DNA of 64,000 nucleotides from positions 67,952,216-68,016,215 of the forward strand of contig OX393553.1 of the NCBI GenBank assembly GCA_947650365.1. Reading direction: 5' to 3'. The notes under the pieces were generated by a model. The model did no database searches, had not been told where the DNA came from, and saw only the letters and a list, made by a program, of their open reading frames with translations. Of the stretch, positions 1 through 12,367 are shown one piece after another (position 1 is the stretch's first letter; each line of letters starts with the position of its first letter). The position numbers were made by a program, and so were the translations under genes. Source of the stretch: Chamaelirium japonicum (taxonomy: Eukaryota > Streptophyta > Magnoliopsida > Liliales > Melanthiaceae).

Positions 1-1102
<1,102 letters not shown>

Positions 1103-1107
1103 AAAAT

Positions 1108-1476
1108 GGGTTTCTATGACATGTCATAGGGAGTACCCTATGACATATGGTGAATTAGTAACCCTAGAATATTTAGAATGTTTTTTTAATGAGGATGATC
1201 ACCCTATCTTAGATAGGACATCCACAAAAAATCGGCACATTCTAACACTTTTAAGGACATCAAATATGCTTTTCAATTTAACGGTTAAAATGTATGGTTG
1301 ATAAAGCTTCTAGCATTTGATGCTCTAACAAGTTTTAGAATGCTTTGATTTTTTGTGGACATTCTATCTAAGGTAAGATGATCACCATAAAAAAAATTCA
1401 GCATATTCCAAATATTCTAGCATTATTAATTCATCGTATGTCATAGGGTACTCCCTATGACATGTCATAGGAACCC
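1108..1476. mobile_element. MITE family C, 369-bp foldback element
   Basis: The left end (GGGTTTCTATGACATGTCAT) and the reverse complement of the right end (GGGTTCCTATGACATGTCAT) match. The similarity continues inward imperfectly for roughly 160 bp, including the GATGATCACC blocks near 1193 and 1377. It has no coding potential. An AT microsatellite lies on the left and a CT microsatellite on the right. Confidence 0.85.
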
Positions 1477-1477
1477 A

Positions 1478-1480
1478 GCC

Positions 1481-1570
<90 letters not shown>

Positions 1571-1573
1571 GGC
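1478..1573. repeat. Palindromic microsatellite (CT)13(AT)18(AG)14
   Basis: The CT run (1481-1506), AT run (1507-1542) and AG run (1543-1570) are bounded by GCC and GGC. The whole block is therefore an almost perfect inverted repeat that could form one continuous hairpin. Confidence 0.9.
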
Positions 1574-1576
1574 CGG

Positions 1577-1942
1577 GATGCTACCTCTCAAAGCAACGTT
1601 TTTGCTGCTTTGACAACCTACCACAGCCGCGCCACATGTGATCTCCGGCCAAAATCGACATAAACAATCTTTGATCATCTCCACCAGTGATCCCTGTTGA
1701 CACCACCTATCAGCGCGACCGATAGAGGACTTTAATGACTACTTCGATTGTGAGCCGTCCATTCATCACCCCATCTCATCCGATGACCTCCGAGGACATC
1801 CGCACCCGGCAACCACTTCCGGTGACTAGCTTCTAATACCTCCCGATTATGAGTTCGAATGACATTTGTCGTTGTTCAAGACTTTGATAGCCATCGGCGA
1901 CCTATCAAAGTAGCGAAGAACGCTGTTTTCAAAGGTAGCATC
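1577..1942. mobile_element. MITE family D, about 366 bp with terminal inverted repeats
   Basis: The left end GATGCTACCTCTCAAAGC matches the reverse complement of the right end (GATGCTACCTTTGAAAAC). Similarity continues through a block encoding GCTGCTTTGA/GCTACTTTGA. It is bordered by an AG run on the left and an AT run on the right, like its three neighbours. There is no coding capacity. Confidence 0.75.
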
Positions 1943-1947
1943 TTGTT

Positions 1948-2162
<215 letters not shown>

Positions 2163-2185
2163 TTAAAACACACATGTTTTAATCC

Positions 2186-2345
2186 AAGCTCAGCCCGACC
2201 TAGCCCGAAATTACTAATAAATGTATATACGGGCCGGGCTCGAGCTCAGACCTTTGACCCACGGCCCGGCTCGACAAGTCCGACGAACTACTCCGGGCTT
2301 AGCTTATATAGGCCCGACCCGGTCCAACCTTGCCCATTTTACGCC
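2186..2345. repeat. Degenerate GGCCCGAC-rich repeat fragment
   Basis: The stretch is dense in the GGCCCG/CGGGCC words found in hAT-type MITEs of plants. I could not define termini or a TSD, so it is only a probable fragment. Confidence 0.3.
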
Positions 2346-2481
2346 CCTGGCGTAGCCTTTTGTTTGGTCTCCCAAGCTAAAGAAAAAGTCTATTTATCTT
2401 GATTTAGGAGATGAAACCGCTTTTACTTCGGTTGATGCTTTTTTGTTCCAGCGCACAGATTAATCAGTTGCGGATTATGCC

Positions 2482-3355
2482 TAGGGGTGGGACTTGGGCG
2501 GGTTGAAAGGTCTGCCATGCCTAACCTGACCTATACATACCTCAATCCGTTTTGCCCATGGAACCTGGGGAACTCGTGGAAGCCCAACCCGTGCTTGCCT
2601 ATGTCGGGTTGCTCGACTAGCCCGGGTTGCCTAATTTGTCAAAAAAGGGACAAGTTGGTCGGGTTGGATGGGTTTAATTTGATAGCAAGTAATAGAAATA
2701 CTTGATCTCTTAAAACCAAAACAAGAAGAAGAAGAAAAAAATTATTCTATTATCCAACAATAACCACCATTACAAAAAATAAAATCAGCACTAACACCAC
2801 TCTCTCTTTCTCATTAACCCGACCTATACACACCTCAATCCGTTTTGCCTGTGGAACCCGGAGAACTCGTGGAAGCCCAACCCGTGTTCGCCCATGTCGG
2901 GTTGCTTGAGTAGCCCAGGTTACCTAATTTGTCAAAAAAGGGACAGGTTGGTCGGATTGGACGGGTTTAATTTGATAGCAAGTAATAGAAATACGATCTC
3001 TTAAAACCAAAACAAGAAGAAAAAAAAAAATTATATTATCCAACAATAACCACCATTACAAAAAATAAAATCAGCTAACCCCACTCTCTCTCTTTCTCAT
3101 TAATTCTCTAAAAACTATACATTTTGGAATGGCTGTGATGATGGATCAACAACAGTAACCCTACAAGCGTGTATGCCACTGTACTTGTTTACTCTGGTAG
3201 GAAAAGATGATGTCCAAACCTATCCAAATTAAAATCAGATTGATCTTTTTTTTGTCCAAACCTGTTCAAGTTTTTAACCAGCTTTGCCCATGCTTGTCTA
3301 TTGTTTGGATTGGGCTGGTTGGGTTTGGATCACACCTGCCCAAGTCCCACACCTA
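2482..3355. mobile_element. Non-autonomous hAT-like element
   Basis: Termini are TAGGGGTGGGACTTGGGCGG and, on the other strand, TAGGTGTGGGACTTGGGCAG. The element is bordered by the 8-bp TSD ATTATGCC / ATTATGAC (7 of 8 identical). TAGGG-type inverted ends plus an 8-bp TSD are characteristic of the hAT superfamily. No transposase is present. Much of the interior is a tandem duplication. Confidence 0.8.
2521..3105. repeat. About 297-bp internal tandem duplication of the hAT-like element
   Basis: The block that starts at the words for CTGACCTATACATACCTC is repeated directly after itself (about 2521-2816 and 2817-3105). The copies differ by scattered substitutions and small indels. Confidence 0.85.
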
Positions 3356-3404
3356 ATTATGACCCTATATTTCTGCACACGAGAAGAAAGAACTCTCTCA
3401 CTTT

Positions 3405-3647
3405 TAAATTACACATTCCCCCCTGAAGTTTAGCTAAAAAATACTTAACCCCCTTTAGTTTATTTTGTTCCTAATCGCTCCCTAAGTTTGAAATGTTAGC
3501 ACAATACCCCTTTTGCCAACTACTTAATTACCTCATTTGGTGATTTTTATCTTATCAAAACAGAAATGAAGGGGGCAAAATGTAGTTTTTTAACTATAGG
3601 GGGGTTAAGTGTTTTTGAGCTATAGTTCAGTCGAGCAAATGTAATTC
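3405..3647. mobile_element. Degraded MITE related to the copy at 50395-50635
   Basis: It aligns along its whole length with the intact copy at 50395: a CCCCCCTGAAGTTTAG-type left end, then TTTGAAATGTTAGCACAATA, then an inverted GGGGGGTTAAGTG block. The termini have lost their TIR symmetry. Confidence 0.7.
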
Positions 3648-4328
3648 TTTCTTTGAAATCGCAGTGGGGGCACTTGTTCCCACTGGGCCTTAGTTGGCGC
3701 CGTCAGTGCCTGCACTGTGCCGTAATCGAGTAATCAAGTGATTTGGACACATAAATTATGCTAACAAAGGTGTATTGCACGCAATGCACAAGCATTATCA
3801 CCTTTCCCTTGGTAGCACATGCAATCCCTTTATTTCGGCTATTTAAATTGCAAGCAATTTAATAGATGGTTGAACTTTGTGGTCATCGATGAATTATTTT
3901 AGTTTAGTTAGACGCTCTGTTATCAATCAAATCTGGTGCTTCAATTCGCTACCTTTGTTGGATTTTAGGAGCAACACATAAGAGGATCTCCTAGAGCTTC
4001 CTTGAACCCTCCCTAAAAGTCAAAAAAGAGAAAAGGGGCCAAATGACAGGTCCAACAGCCTCCTTGAAGGCTCCCTATTGACAAGGGAGGCGATGAGGGC
4101 TAGGAGAGGGTTGCGCTGCTCTTTGTTGAGGAGCGATGAAAGCCTCCCTCATGACTCCCTAAAGAACATGGGCTGCACGATCAATCTAGCTATCACTAGC
4201 CATCCCATTTTCTACTTTGAGGAACCTATCGACAGTCATCCAACTCATCAATACCAGCTCAGCTCGTCTCACACCCATAGATGGCTCACAGACGAAATAC
4301 GGTGTAAGTCAATTTTTTAAACAAGTTA
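3648..4328. other. Unassigned intergenic sequence
   Basis: I recognise no gene, RNA or element in this stretch. The short reading frame at 4078-4320 has no recognisable motif and is not supported. Confidence 0.5.
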
Positions 4329-4502
4329 TTAGATGTAATGAGTTAGTATTCTATTAGTCCCACCTCGGTTGTGGTAATGTAAAGGTGTGCGTTCTCTCTA
4401 TATAAGGAGAGGTAGTCTTATGTAATGAATACATATCAATGAAGAGATAATAGGAGTTTTCTCCCCAAACCCTAGTCTCTCTCTCCCTCTCTCTTCGTAA
4501 CA
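4329..4502 (+). repeat. 5' LTR of the non-coding LTR element
   Basis: It matches 7005-7188. Shared landmarks are TTAGTATTCTATTAGTCCCA, the CTATATAAGG box and the CT-rich 3' end CTTCGTAACA. Confidence 0.82.
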
Positions 4503-4514
4503 TGGTATCAGAGC
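4503..4514 (+). promoter_or_regulatory. Primer-binding site, tRNA-Met type
   Basis: TGGTATCAGAGC is complementary to the 3' end of plant initiator tRNA-Met and abuts the 5' LTR. Confidence 0.85.
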
Positions 4515-7004
4515 TAACCTTCTTGATCTAGGGTTTCGGAGATCCTTCTCTGGTCCCGGCCTCCTCGGTCGCCGCCGGTGACCTCGGGGAGGCCGGGCAT
4601 AGTAATTTTTTTTCTCTCCCGTTCTGATCTCGCGATCCCGATCGTGAACAAGCACCCTCCTGTGCAATCCCGCAGTACAGCCGTCACCTGTGTGAGCCCT
4701 ACCGCACGAGCAGCTCCACCAACCTATATCGCTGGGCTGCCACCTCTCTGCGACAGCTCTATCGCCGGTGAGCCTCCTTCCTGGAGCTCAACCCGCAGCC
4801 GATGCCGACCTTCTCCCTCACCACATCGGCCTCCTCCCTGCGGTAGCAGCTAGCCGGATATGCCTCCTCCCTCGTGCTCGTCATCCGGCCTCCTCCTCTA
4901 CACCTCTGCTCGCTGTCCGATCGACCACCTCGCTGTCGGGCCGTCCACCTCCTAAGTGCCCCCCCTCTCTCCTAAGCGGAACCTGCGCGGCCTGCTCTCG
5001 GATCCCGTGTGCCACCTCCTTCTCTCCCGAGCGGCCTCCCAGTCGAGATCCCTACCAGACCCGGTAAGGGAGAGGGAACTTCCCTCTCCCTCACGCACCC
5101 GGTCGCCGGATCTGACACGCCGTCGCTCGCGCGGCCCAGATCTGCTAATCCGGCCGCCCAGATTTGCTCGTTCGGCGATTGCAGCCCATTAAGCCTCTCT
5201 GCGACTGCTTCCCCTACGTGCGAGCCTTCCGGCCTCCCCTGCATTAAGCTCGCACACATGGGGCCCGTGCGAGCCTTCCGACCTCCCCTGCTTGAAGCCT
5301 ACGCACATCGGATCTGGCCACTTGTGCTCATCGCCCGCACCGGATCCAACAACCCGCGCCCGTCAAGCTTCTCTGCGCCTGCTCCCGTCTTGCCAGCTGC
5401 CAGAGCCCTGAGCTGTTTGATCCGGCCGTCTTGACATCCTGGGTCTGTCGTCCGATCCCGGCCCTGCGCCACCATTTTCTCCGACAGCACCCACAGCCCG
5501 CTGACTCAACCGCACCTTTCGCCCTGCACTAGCCCATCACCATGCTAAACCTGGCAATCACCCTTTCCTCGCCCTACCCGGCCGACCTCCTCTCTCGCCG
5601 GATCCTCTGCTCGCCGGACGGCCTCCCCTGCTGCACGCCCTGCCGCGCCGACCGGCCGTCCACCTCCTAAAGCCCGTGCTCCATTCTTCAGATCCGGCCA
5701 CCGCCGGCCTCGACCTGCCCTCCTCGGTTGCACGCCGTCCGGTCGACCACCTCCTACATGCTTTCCTTCTCGTCGTCTCCTTATTTCTCTCCTACAAAAA
5801 CTGATCATAGCTGTCCGTGCGTCCGTGTCTGCCCTTACGTACAAGCTGACCGCGTCCGTGTGTTCCTTTGTGTGTCCCTGCCGCGTGAGTCTCGTGTGTT
5901 CTTCTTTTGGTCACCATCTCAGCCCTACCTCTCTGAATCCTTGCACTTCGTTGTCTCCTCCGGATACACTCAGTACATCAGACCTATGTTTCTCTATTTG
6001 TTGACGATCTGATTGTGGAGAACCTCTGCATCGCGATTGCCACTCTCGCATGGAGTCTTGCACCTTTGCGCTTTGGACTGCTCTGACATCTCTGCGCCGA
6101 ACACCGCCTGCACCTGCACTAGTGCCCTGTGCCCTTGCGTTCTACCGGTTCGCCTTCGCCTGCACTAGTGCCTTGTACCCTTGCGTTCTACCGGTGCGCC
6201 TGTGCCTGCACTCGTGCCCTACGCCTTGTGCTTTGCTGGCCGGTCTTCCTGCGCCCTACCGATCCGCTCACCTGCACTTGTGCCCTGCACTCTGTCGGCC
6301 TACCTACGCTTTGCGCTCTGCTGGCTGACCTACACCCTTGTGCTCTACCGGTACGTCCGTCTAATCTTCTTCTCTTATTATTTGAGATCTTCTCACTCCT
6401 TCCGATCGAGCTTCTCTCTCTCTCTCTCTCTGGTCACACTTGTGCCGGCCTTCGGATCATTTCTTCTATCAGTCACACTTGTGCCGGCTTTTGGATCCTC
6501 TCTCTTTCCTTGGTCATGTGACCCTATCAGAGCTATGACTCTACTTTCTCTCCTTTCTATATTTTTCTTCTTTGTTTGTGATGATTGAGATATTGTAGGA
6601 GGTGTCAAGTGCTTACTTCGGCCGGGTGCTTGCCTCCTATGACGTCTCACGCATCCACACATTTTTCTTAGCCAATCTCTCCCCTTTTGGTCTAGCTCCT
6701 TTATTGTCGGCTTCCATCACCGTTGGCTTCCTCCGTTCCGATCCTTAGTGATCATTGTCAATTCTCCCGGTTGACCTGCTTACAGATTGGCCGGGTTCCC
6801 CCGGTTGTCCTGCTTGTAGGTCAATCGGGTTTCCATGACGACTTATTTGCAAGTCGTCCTGCCATGTACTATCTTTCCTTTACAACATAAAAATGACATC
6901 AGTTTATTTTTTTCCTTTATTTTTTTTTTCTTCTCGTCTATCTCCTTTCTTTTAGTAAGCAAACTAATGTCGGTTTATACCTTACATCAGTTTGACGGGG
7001 GGCA

Positions 7005-7188
7005 TTAGATGTAGTGTGTTAGTATTCTATTAGTCCCAACTCGGTTGTGGTAATGTAAAAATGTGCGTTCTCTCTCTATATAAGGAGATGTAGTCTTATG
7101 TAATGAATACACATCAATGATCGAAGAGATAATACAAGGAGTTTTCTCCCCAAACCTAGTCTCTCTCTCCCTCTCTCTCTTCGTAACA
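7005..7188 (+). repeat. 3' LTR of the non-coding LTR element
   Basis: It is the direct-repeat partner of 4329-4502 and is preceded by the purine tract at 6993-7004. Its end lies about 280 bp from the 3' end of the DUF3511 gene. Confidence 0.82.
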
Positions 7189-7465
7189 CACGTGAAAGGT
7201 GTAACCAGAAACAAATAAATTTGGGGGTGAGACACAAAATCACACACACAAAATAAATAAATAAAAATAAAAACCAATTACTCATGGAATAATAAGAGAC
7301 TTCTACACACCTTTTCCATAGAAGAGAAAAGTACAGACAATGCCATATTAACTTTAATTCAACGCCACAATTCCACAACCCATTAACAGTAACCATAATG
7401 ATCAAGCCTTGCCCCATCTAGAGAGAGAGAAGAGAGAGAGAGAAGAGAGAGAGAGGTTGCATGGT

Positions 7466-7720
7466 TCAGTGGACATCGGCGAACTTGCCCTTGATCCATT
7501 TGAAGCTGTTCCTGACAGAGGACTTGAGCTTGGCTTCCATGGAGAAGACGTTATAGGAGGCCACCCGCCTCTTCCTCTTGAGCTCCGGGTCGCTGGAGCT
7601 CGCAAACCCATCTCCCTTCCCGCTCGGCCCGTTGAAGCTGTAAGAGTTGGACTGGACCTCGTAGCCGAACCCCCCTGAGTACGAAGACGAGTACTCGGGA
7701 AACGATCTACTCTTCTCCAT
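7466..7720 (-). CDS. DUF3511 domain protein, 84 aa
   Basis: This small single-exon gene encodes an 84-residue basic protein. The N-terminus begins MEKSRSFPEYS. A middle segment contains NSYSFNGP, and the C-terminal half carries the family signature: DPELKRKRRVASYNVF, then KLKSSVRNSFKWIKGKF. This arrangement and length match the plant-specific DUF3511 family, whose biochemical function is unknown. I take the ATG at 7720 as the start because it gives the family's canonical MEKSRSF beginning. The TGA is at 7466-7468. A CT-rich leader lies just upstream (7740-7776 as GA on the plus strand). A CACGTG G-box lies at 7923-7928, about 200 bp upstream. There are no frame breaks, so I regard it as an intact host gene. 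Confidence 0.92.
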   Translation of the reverse strand: MEKSRSFPEYSSSYSGGFGYEVQSNSYSFNGPSGKGDGFASSSDPELKRKRRVASYNVFSMEAKLKSSVRNSFKWIKGKFADVH

Positions 7721-7737
7721 CAAGAGAGAGAGTCAAG

Positions 7738-7777
<40 letters not shown>

Positions 7778-7922
7778 ACTTGGAGGAGGAAGAGGATGGG
7801 AGGGCAGTGGAGGAATTGGGATGTATAATTGAAGGGAGGTAGTGCAAAACCAAAAGATGGAAAGGAAAGTTGCAATGAAAATGATGGTTGAGGCATAAGT
7901 GGGGGCATCCCAAGTGGAACCC

Positions 7923-7928
7923 CACGTG
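7923..7928 (-). promoter_or_regulatory. G-box upstream of the DUF3511 gene
   Basis: CACGTG in the context CACACGTGGG resembles an ABRE/G-box about 200 bp upstream of the start codon. AT-rich TATA-like sequence lies at 7947-7967. A regulatory role is inferred from position only. Confidence 0.4.
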
Positions 7929-8522
7929 TGATGTTGGATAATTTGTAATATATTTATATATTTTTAGTGAAATGATACAATAACCGGTGGATCAAGCACC
8001 ATGAGTTTGCTAAGTAAGTACGTAATGACTTGAATGTCCAAAATGCTACCGAGTTAGTGGAAGATTTTGAGCGCACAGTTGGAGTGCTACATATGAAATA
8101 TCTTGACCTCCCTCTATAAAGAAGGCTTCTCTGGTCTAACCACTTATGGATAAGTTCACTTCCATGTTACATAGCCGGGCTTCAAGAATCACCAACACTG
8201 GATGGAGCCCACTAAAACAATCTTGCCGATCGAGTTATTTGTATTTTTGGTCAGTCTTGTAATTACCAACACTGGTTCAAGAATCACTGTTTTTTTAGAA
8301 ATCCCTCTTAGTGAATGAGGGGGAGTTTGGCCTAGACACCAACCTGTAAATTAAAATAAAGAGTATTTACATATAGAAAGAAATTGACCTCCGTTGAAAA
8401 ATCCAAAAAGCAAAGGACATACTCATAACTCGACGATATAAAGAAGTCTTCTTTGTTCCAACCACTTATGGATAAGTTCACTTCCAGTATGCATAGTTGG
8501 GCTTCAAGAATCACCAACACTG

Positions 8523-9179
8523 TGTTGCGATCCGAGGCCCTTGTGCAGCGAAACACGACGCGCGTAGAAGCACCACGGTGGAGACAACTACCGACAAGAC
8601 CGAGCAAATAGATAAACATAAGCAAAACACCCAAGAAATTCCGGCAACGACCTATCAATGGATTTATTAGTATGGCAAAATCTGAGTACAAGTATTATTG
8701 TCTCTCACCAATAGCTCATAAATCCACAAAGAGATACCCCCTAAGAGAGAATTGATCCTGCAGCTCTCTCACCCCGAAGAACAAGAAGAAACCATTTCCA
8801 AAACCCTTCCGATCTCCAATGGATTCCTACCCCTCTCCCTTGATGATGGCTACCTTCTAAGCTCTCCCTTGGATTGCTCTTGTGCCTCTATGATAACCTA
8901 GGTTTGTCCTAGGACCTTCTATTTATAGGCATACATTCATATCCGAGTTGGAGAAGGAATCCTACACGAAAACACAGGTAGAACCGCCTCACCCGTGTAC
9001 TGCCAGCCCAGATTGTGCATACAACTTAGGGAGATCGTGCGCAGGATCTGCCAATGCCAGTCGTGTGCACGATCTTCCTAGCAGATCCGATCTTCTTCCT
9101 TAGTGCTCTGTCTTCCGCCGTTCCTTCGCACATGAACCTGGGAGTTGTATGCGGCTAGTTTGGGGCCACATCTTCAACA
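8523..9179 (-). repeat. 3' LTR of the copia-like element
   Basis: On the plus strand it runs from TGTTGCGATCC to CTTCAACA. It contains a CCTATAAATAG-type promoter box (plus strand CTATTTATAGG near 8930) and aligns with 10121-10640. Confidence 0.78.
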
Positions 9180-10120
9180 ATCTCCACCTTGGCTTCAAAC
9201 AAGACATAAACACTCCTCGAATACGAACACCGTCTCTTTGAACTGTAAATCCATCTTCTGATCATCATCGTCTCCTTTGCCCCTGTACCGGGAACCAAAT
9301 CACCAAACTTGGTGATTGCCAAAGTCATTAGACTTTGCCCACCTTCTGATCATTCTCGCCTTTGAGTGTTCTCCACCTGCACCCTTGATCTTCACCGAAC
9401 ACCGTACATGTGCTGGCGCTCTCTCGGCTACCGTCATCATCATGGAAGCTCCTTCTATCATCCATCGATGGTCCTACAATAAACCACGGCCCTTCCTTCG
9501 GTCTGCGATGCTACCCGCGCTCATCGCTCCCAAGCTATTACCTGTCTGCCAATGCTCGAATATCTTCTGTATCCTGCTTTACTGCAAGTGTGTATGCGGC
9601 TGAGTCTGTCGACAACCATACCCTACTAGACCGCAAGTGTGCCCACGGCAGTGCCCGTCGCTACCGCGCCCATCGGCGATCTACACTGGTGCCCATCGAT
9701 ACCCCCACTAGTCACTTATCGACAACCTACATCAGTCCGCTCATCAGCGGCTGAACATGATACCGTCAGTGACTCCCGTGCGATCTAGGTGCTCCCCCTC
9801 AATCCAGGCACCCGCACGTACCATGCCATCATGACTTACTACTACGATCTGTCGAGCCGAGGAGTAGGTATCTTGACCGCACCCTCCTTCCGACCAACGC
9901 CTTTGGTGTCTTGTACCGCCCCGAGGGAGAAGGTGCTCGATCGCAACCTTTCTCTCAAAGTCTCTTCCAAAGACTCTAACCTCCTGAAAATTACTAGATT
10001 GCACCTCGATCTCCCCCGACCGTCGTAGTAACAAGCCTCCCGAGGGGGAAGGTGCTATACCACAACCTCCCTCCCAGGGTACTGCTCCCAGGTCTTCCAT
10101 CACACTGCGTGCCGCACGTG

Positions 10121-10640
10121 TGTCTCGGTCCGAGATCCTTGCATAGTGGAATGCGATGTATGTCAAAACACCACGGTAGAGACGATCACCGACAAGACCG
10201 AGCAAATAGATAAATACAAACAAAACATCTAAAAAATTCCGACAATGATCGATTAATAAATTTACTAGTATAGGAAAACCCGAGTACAAGTATTATTGTC
10301 TCTCACCAATCCATTTGGTTGCTCTTGTGCCTCCATGATATCCTAGGTTCGCCATAGGACCTCCTATTTATAGGTATACATTTGTATCCAACTTGGAGAA
10401 GGAATCCCATGCGAAAATGCAGGCCGAACTGTCTCACCCGCGTGCTGCTAGCCCAAATCGTGCGCATGACCTGAGGTGCGCACAATCTGCTAGTGCAAGT
10501 CGTGTCCACGACTTGAACAAGTCATGTGCACGATCTTCCAAGCAGATCCGATCTTCTCCCTTTGTGCTCTACTTTTCGCCGTTTTTTTGTGCATGAATCT
10601 TGGAGTTGTATTTGGCTTGTTTGGGACTACATCTTCAACA
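10121..10640 (-). repeat. 5' LTR of the copia-like element
   Basis: It shares ACACCACGGT, GACAAGACCGAGCAAATAGA, AGTACAAGTATTATTGTCTC and the CTATTTATAGG box with 8523-9179. One internal segment is missing. Confidence 0.78.
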
Positions 10641-11256
10641 TACTGGTTGGAGCTCAATGAAAATATCTTATAGATCGAGTTATTTGTATTTTTGGTATTC
10701 AGCCTTCCAATTATCAATACTGGTTCAAGAATCACTTTTTTTTAGAAATCCCTCTTAGTGGATAAGGAGGAGTTAGGCCTAGACACCAACCTGTTAATTA
10801 AAATAAAAGTATTTACATATAAAAAGAAACTGACCTTCGTCGAAACCCAAAAAAACAAAGGACGTACCCATAACTCGATGTCATAAAGAAGGCTTCTTTG
10901 TTCCAACCACTTATGGATAGGTTTACTTCCATTGTGCATAGCTGGGCTTCAAGAATCACCAACACTGGTTGGAACTCACTGAAACTATCTTGCAGATCGA
11001 CTTATTTGTATTTTTGGTGTCAGTCTTCCAATTACCACCACTAGTTCAGGAATCACCTTTTTTTTTCTTTTCAGAAATCACTCTTAGTGGATTGATGAGA
11101 GGGAGTTTGGCTTCGACACCAACCTGTAAATTAAAATAAAGAGTATTTATATACAGAAAGAAACCGACCTCTGTCGAAAAACCAAAAAAATCAAAGGACG
11201 TACACATGCATAACTCGACGTTGCAAGCCAAACTCTCACTCAAAGAAAACAAAGAT

Positions 11257-12359
11257 TCTCATGTACAACAAAGACAAACTCTCACTTAGAGAAAACAAAG
11301 AAAACTAAGATTCTCCTTATGCACCCATAACACGACGTCGCAAGCCAGGCTTGACAAGCTGGGAAGACTCACAACATTAGACACGACCCAAAGATGGCCC
11401 CCCCCCCCTGGAGTCTTAACGATCATGGGAAGCTCCCGATTTCTCCAAGTCACGAATACACGTGAGAATATTCTCGGTCCCCCTCGAACCAACAAAGGGA
11501 AAATCCGGTACCCTCTAGGATCTGGACGAGGATGGCATCCTCCAAGGGTTTGAGGGGCCGATAACTCTCACCAGGGGAATCCTAATCGATCCACACTTTC
11601 CTTCTAATAGGTGATTGCCACCACACCGGATCAACCTTCTTTAGGGATTCCAACATCTTGCAAACACTCTTCCGAACCCGCATGGTGTGAGCTAGCACCA
11701 TGGTTGTAGTCTCCTCCGGCACCGCAGCCGTGACCTTAACTCCTACCTCAACTACAAAAGAAGCAGAGCATGCATGCTTACCCTCCTCATGTTGTTCATA
11801 ATCAGTAATATCTACAGTTGAACATCCCTTACACACCTCAGGGCTATGAAGATCCACTTTCTATCTCTTACCTTCATCAGGGATTCCATTAACATTTTCA
11901 ACCCTGTCATTTGCAACATAAGTATTAATAGCAATATATGTGGATACTACCATCATATCCTTAGGCGGATCCTCCTCTGAACGCACTTGTTGCGCTAGAG
12001 AGTTGACAAAACCTGCACTTCCTAGCTTGCCCAATAGAAGCTACTTCAATCAAGGCCAAGCAACCCTCTTCTTTTCTATCTTCCTTGCAAGGAAAATCAT
12101 CCAGGATCACATCAAATTGAAGAAGAGAAATTGCTTTGCCTCTTAAAGTACAGAGATCAGAAGCCACCACCTCTTACCTAATATCTTAAAATACATCCTC
12201 TGCCTCTCCTTCCTTTTTCCCCCCAATGCTACAAATGGTGAGCTAGAGGCAAGGGGTTTCTCAGGACGGTGCATGTGTTCCTTCCCTTTTTAATCCCCCA
12301 ACCCCCGGTTGGCAAGAGTCCAATGCGCACTTGAGGTTTCCTCATGCTCTTTAATTCTT
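11257..12359. other. Unassigned intergenic sequence with weak minus-strand reading frame
   Basis: No recognised gene. A 91-codon minus-strand frame at 11582-11857 is open but has no motif I recognise. It could be a decayed transposon ORF. A C10 run lies near 11400. Confidence 0.35.
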
Positions 12360-12367
12360 GTATCCAC

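Larger units (their letters stand above)
4329..7188 (+). mobile_element. Non-coding LTR retrotransposon (2.86 kb)
   Basis: Two direct repeats (4329-4502 and 7005-7188) are LTRs of about 180 bp ending in ...CGTAACA, with a CTATATAAGG promoter box in each. A primer-binding site TGGTATCAGAGC (initiator tRNA-Met type) follows the 5' LTR directly. A purine tract (TTTGACGGGGGGCAT) precedes the 3' LTR. The 2.5-kb interior is C/T-rich, with no gag or pol that I can recognise, so the element must have moved, if at all, with borrowed proteins. Small LTRs with a large non-coding interior lie between TRIM and LARD categories. No clear TSD was found. Confidence 0.8.
8523..10640 (-). mobile_element. Coding-free Ty1-copia-like element
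   Basis: Read on the minus strand, the LTRs begin TGTTGAAGATGT. The 3' LTR (8523-9179) is preceded by the purine tract GGTGGAGAT, a combination typical of copia elements. The 5' LTR is 10121-10640. The roughly 940-bp interior has no recognisable gag or pol. The TSD is CACTG (8518-8522) / TACTG (10641-10645). The joined flanks restore the 325-bp tandem unit, which confirms the insertion boundaries. The 5' LTR lacks about 140 bp present in the 3' LTR, so the element is old or rearranged. Confidence 0.8.
8095..11256. repeat. Tandem repeat of about 325-bp units, interrupted by an LTR element
   Basis: Recurring landmarks are a T-run plus AGAAATCCCTCTTAGTG, then CACCAACCTGT, then AACCACTTATGGATA, then GGGCTTCAAGAATCACC, then GAGTTATTTGTATTTTTGG. 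They occur in the same order near 8100-8285 (partial), 8286-8522 continuing at 10646-10735, 10736-11056, and 11057-11250 (partial). The unit resembles an antisense LINE-type 3' end, but this is not proven. Confidence 0.7.
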
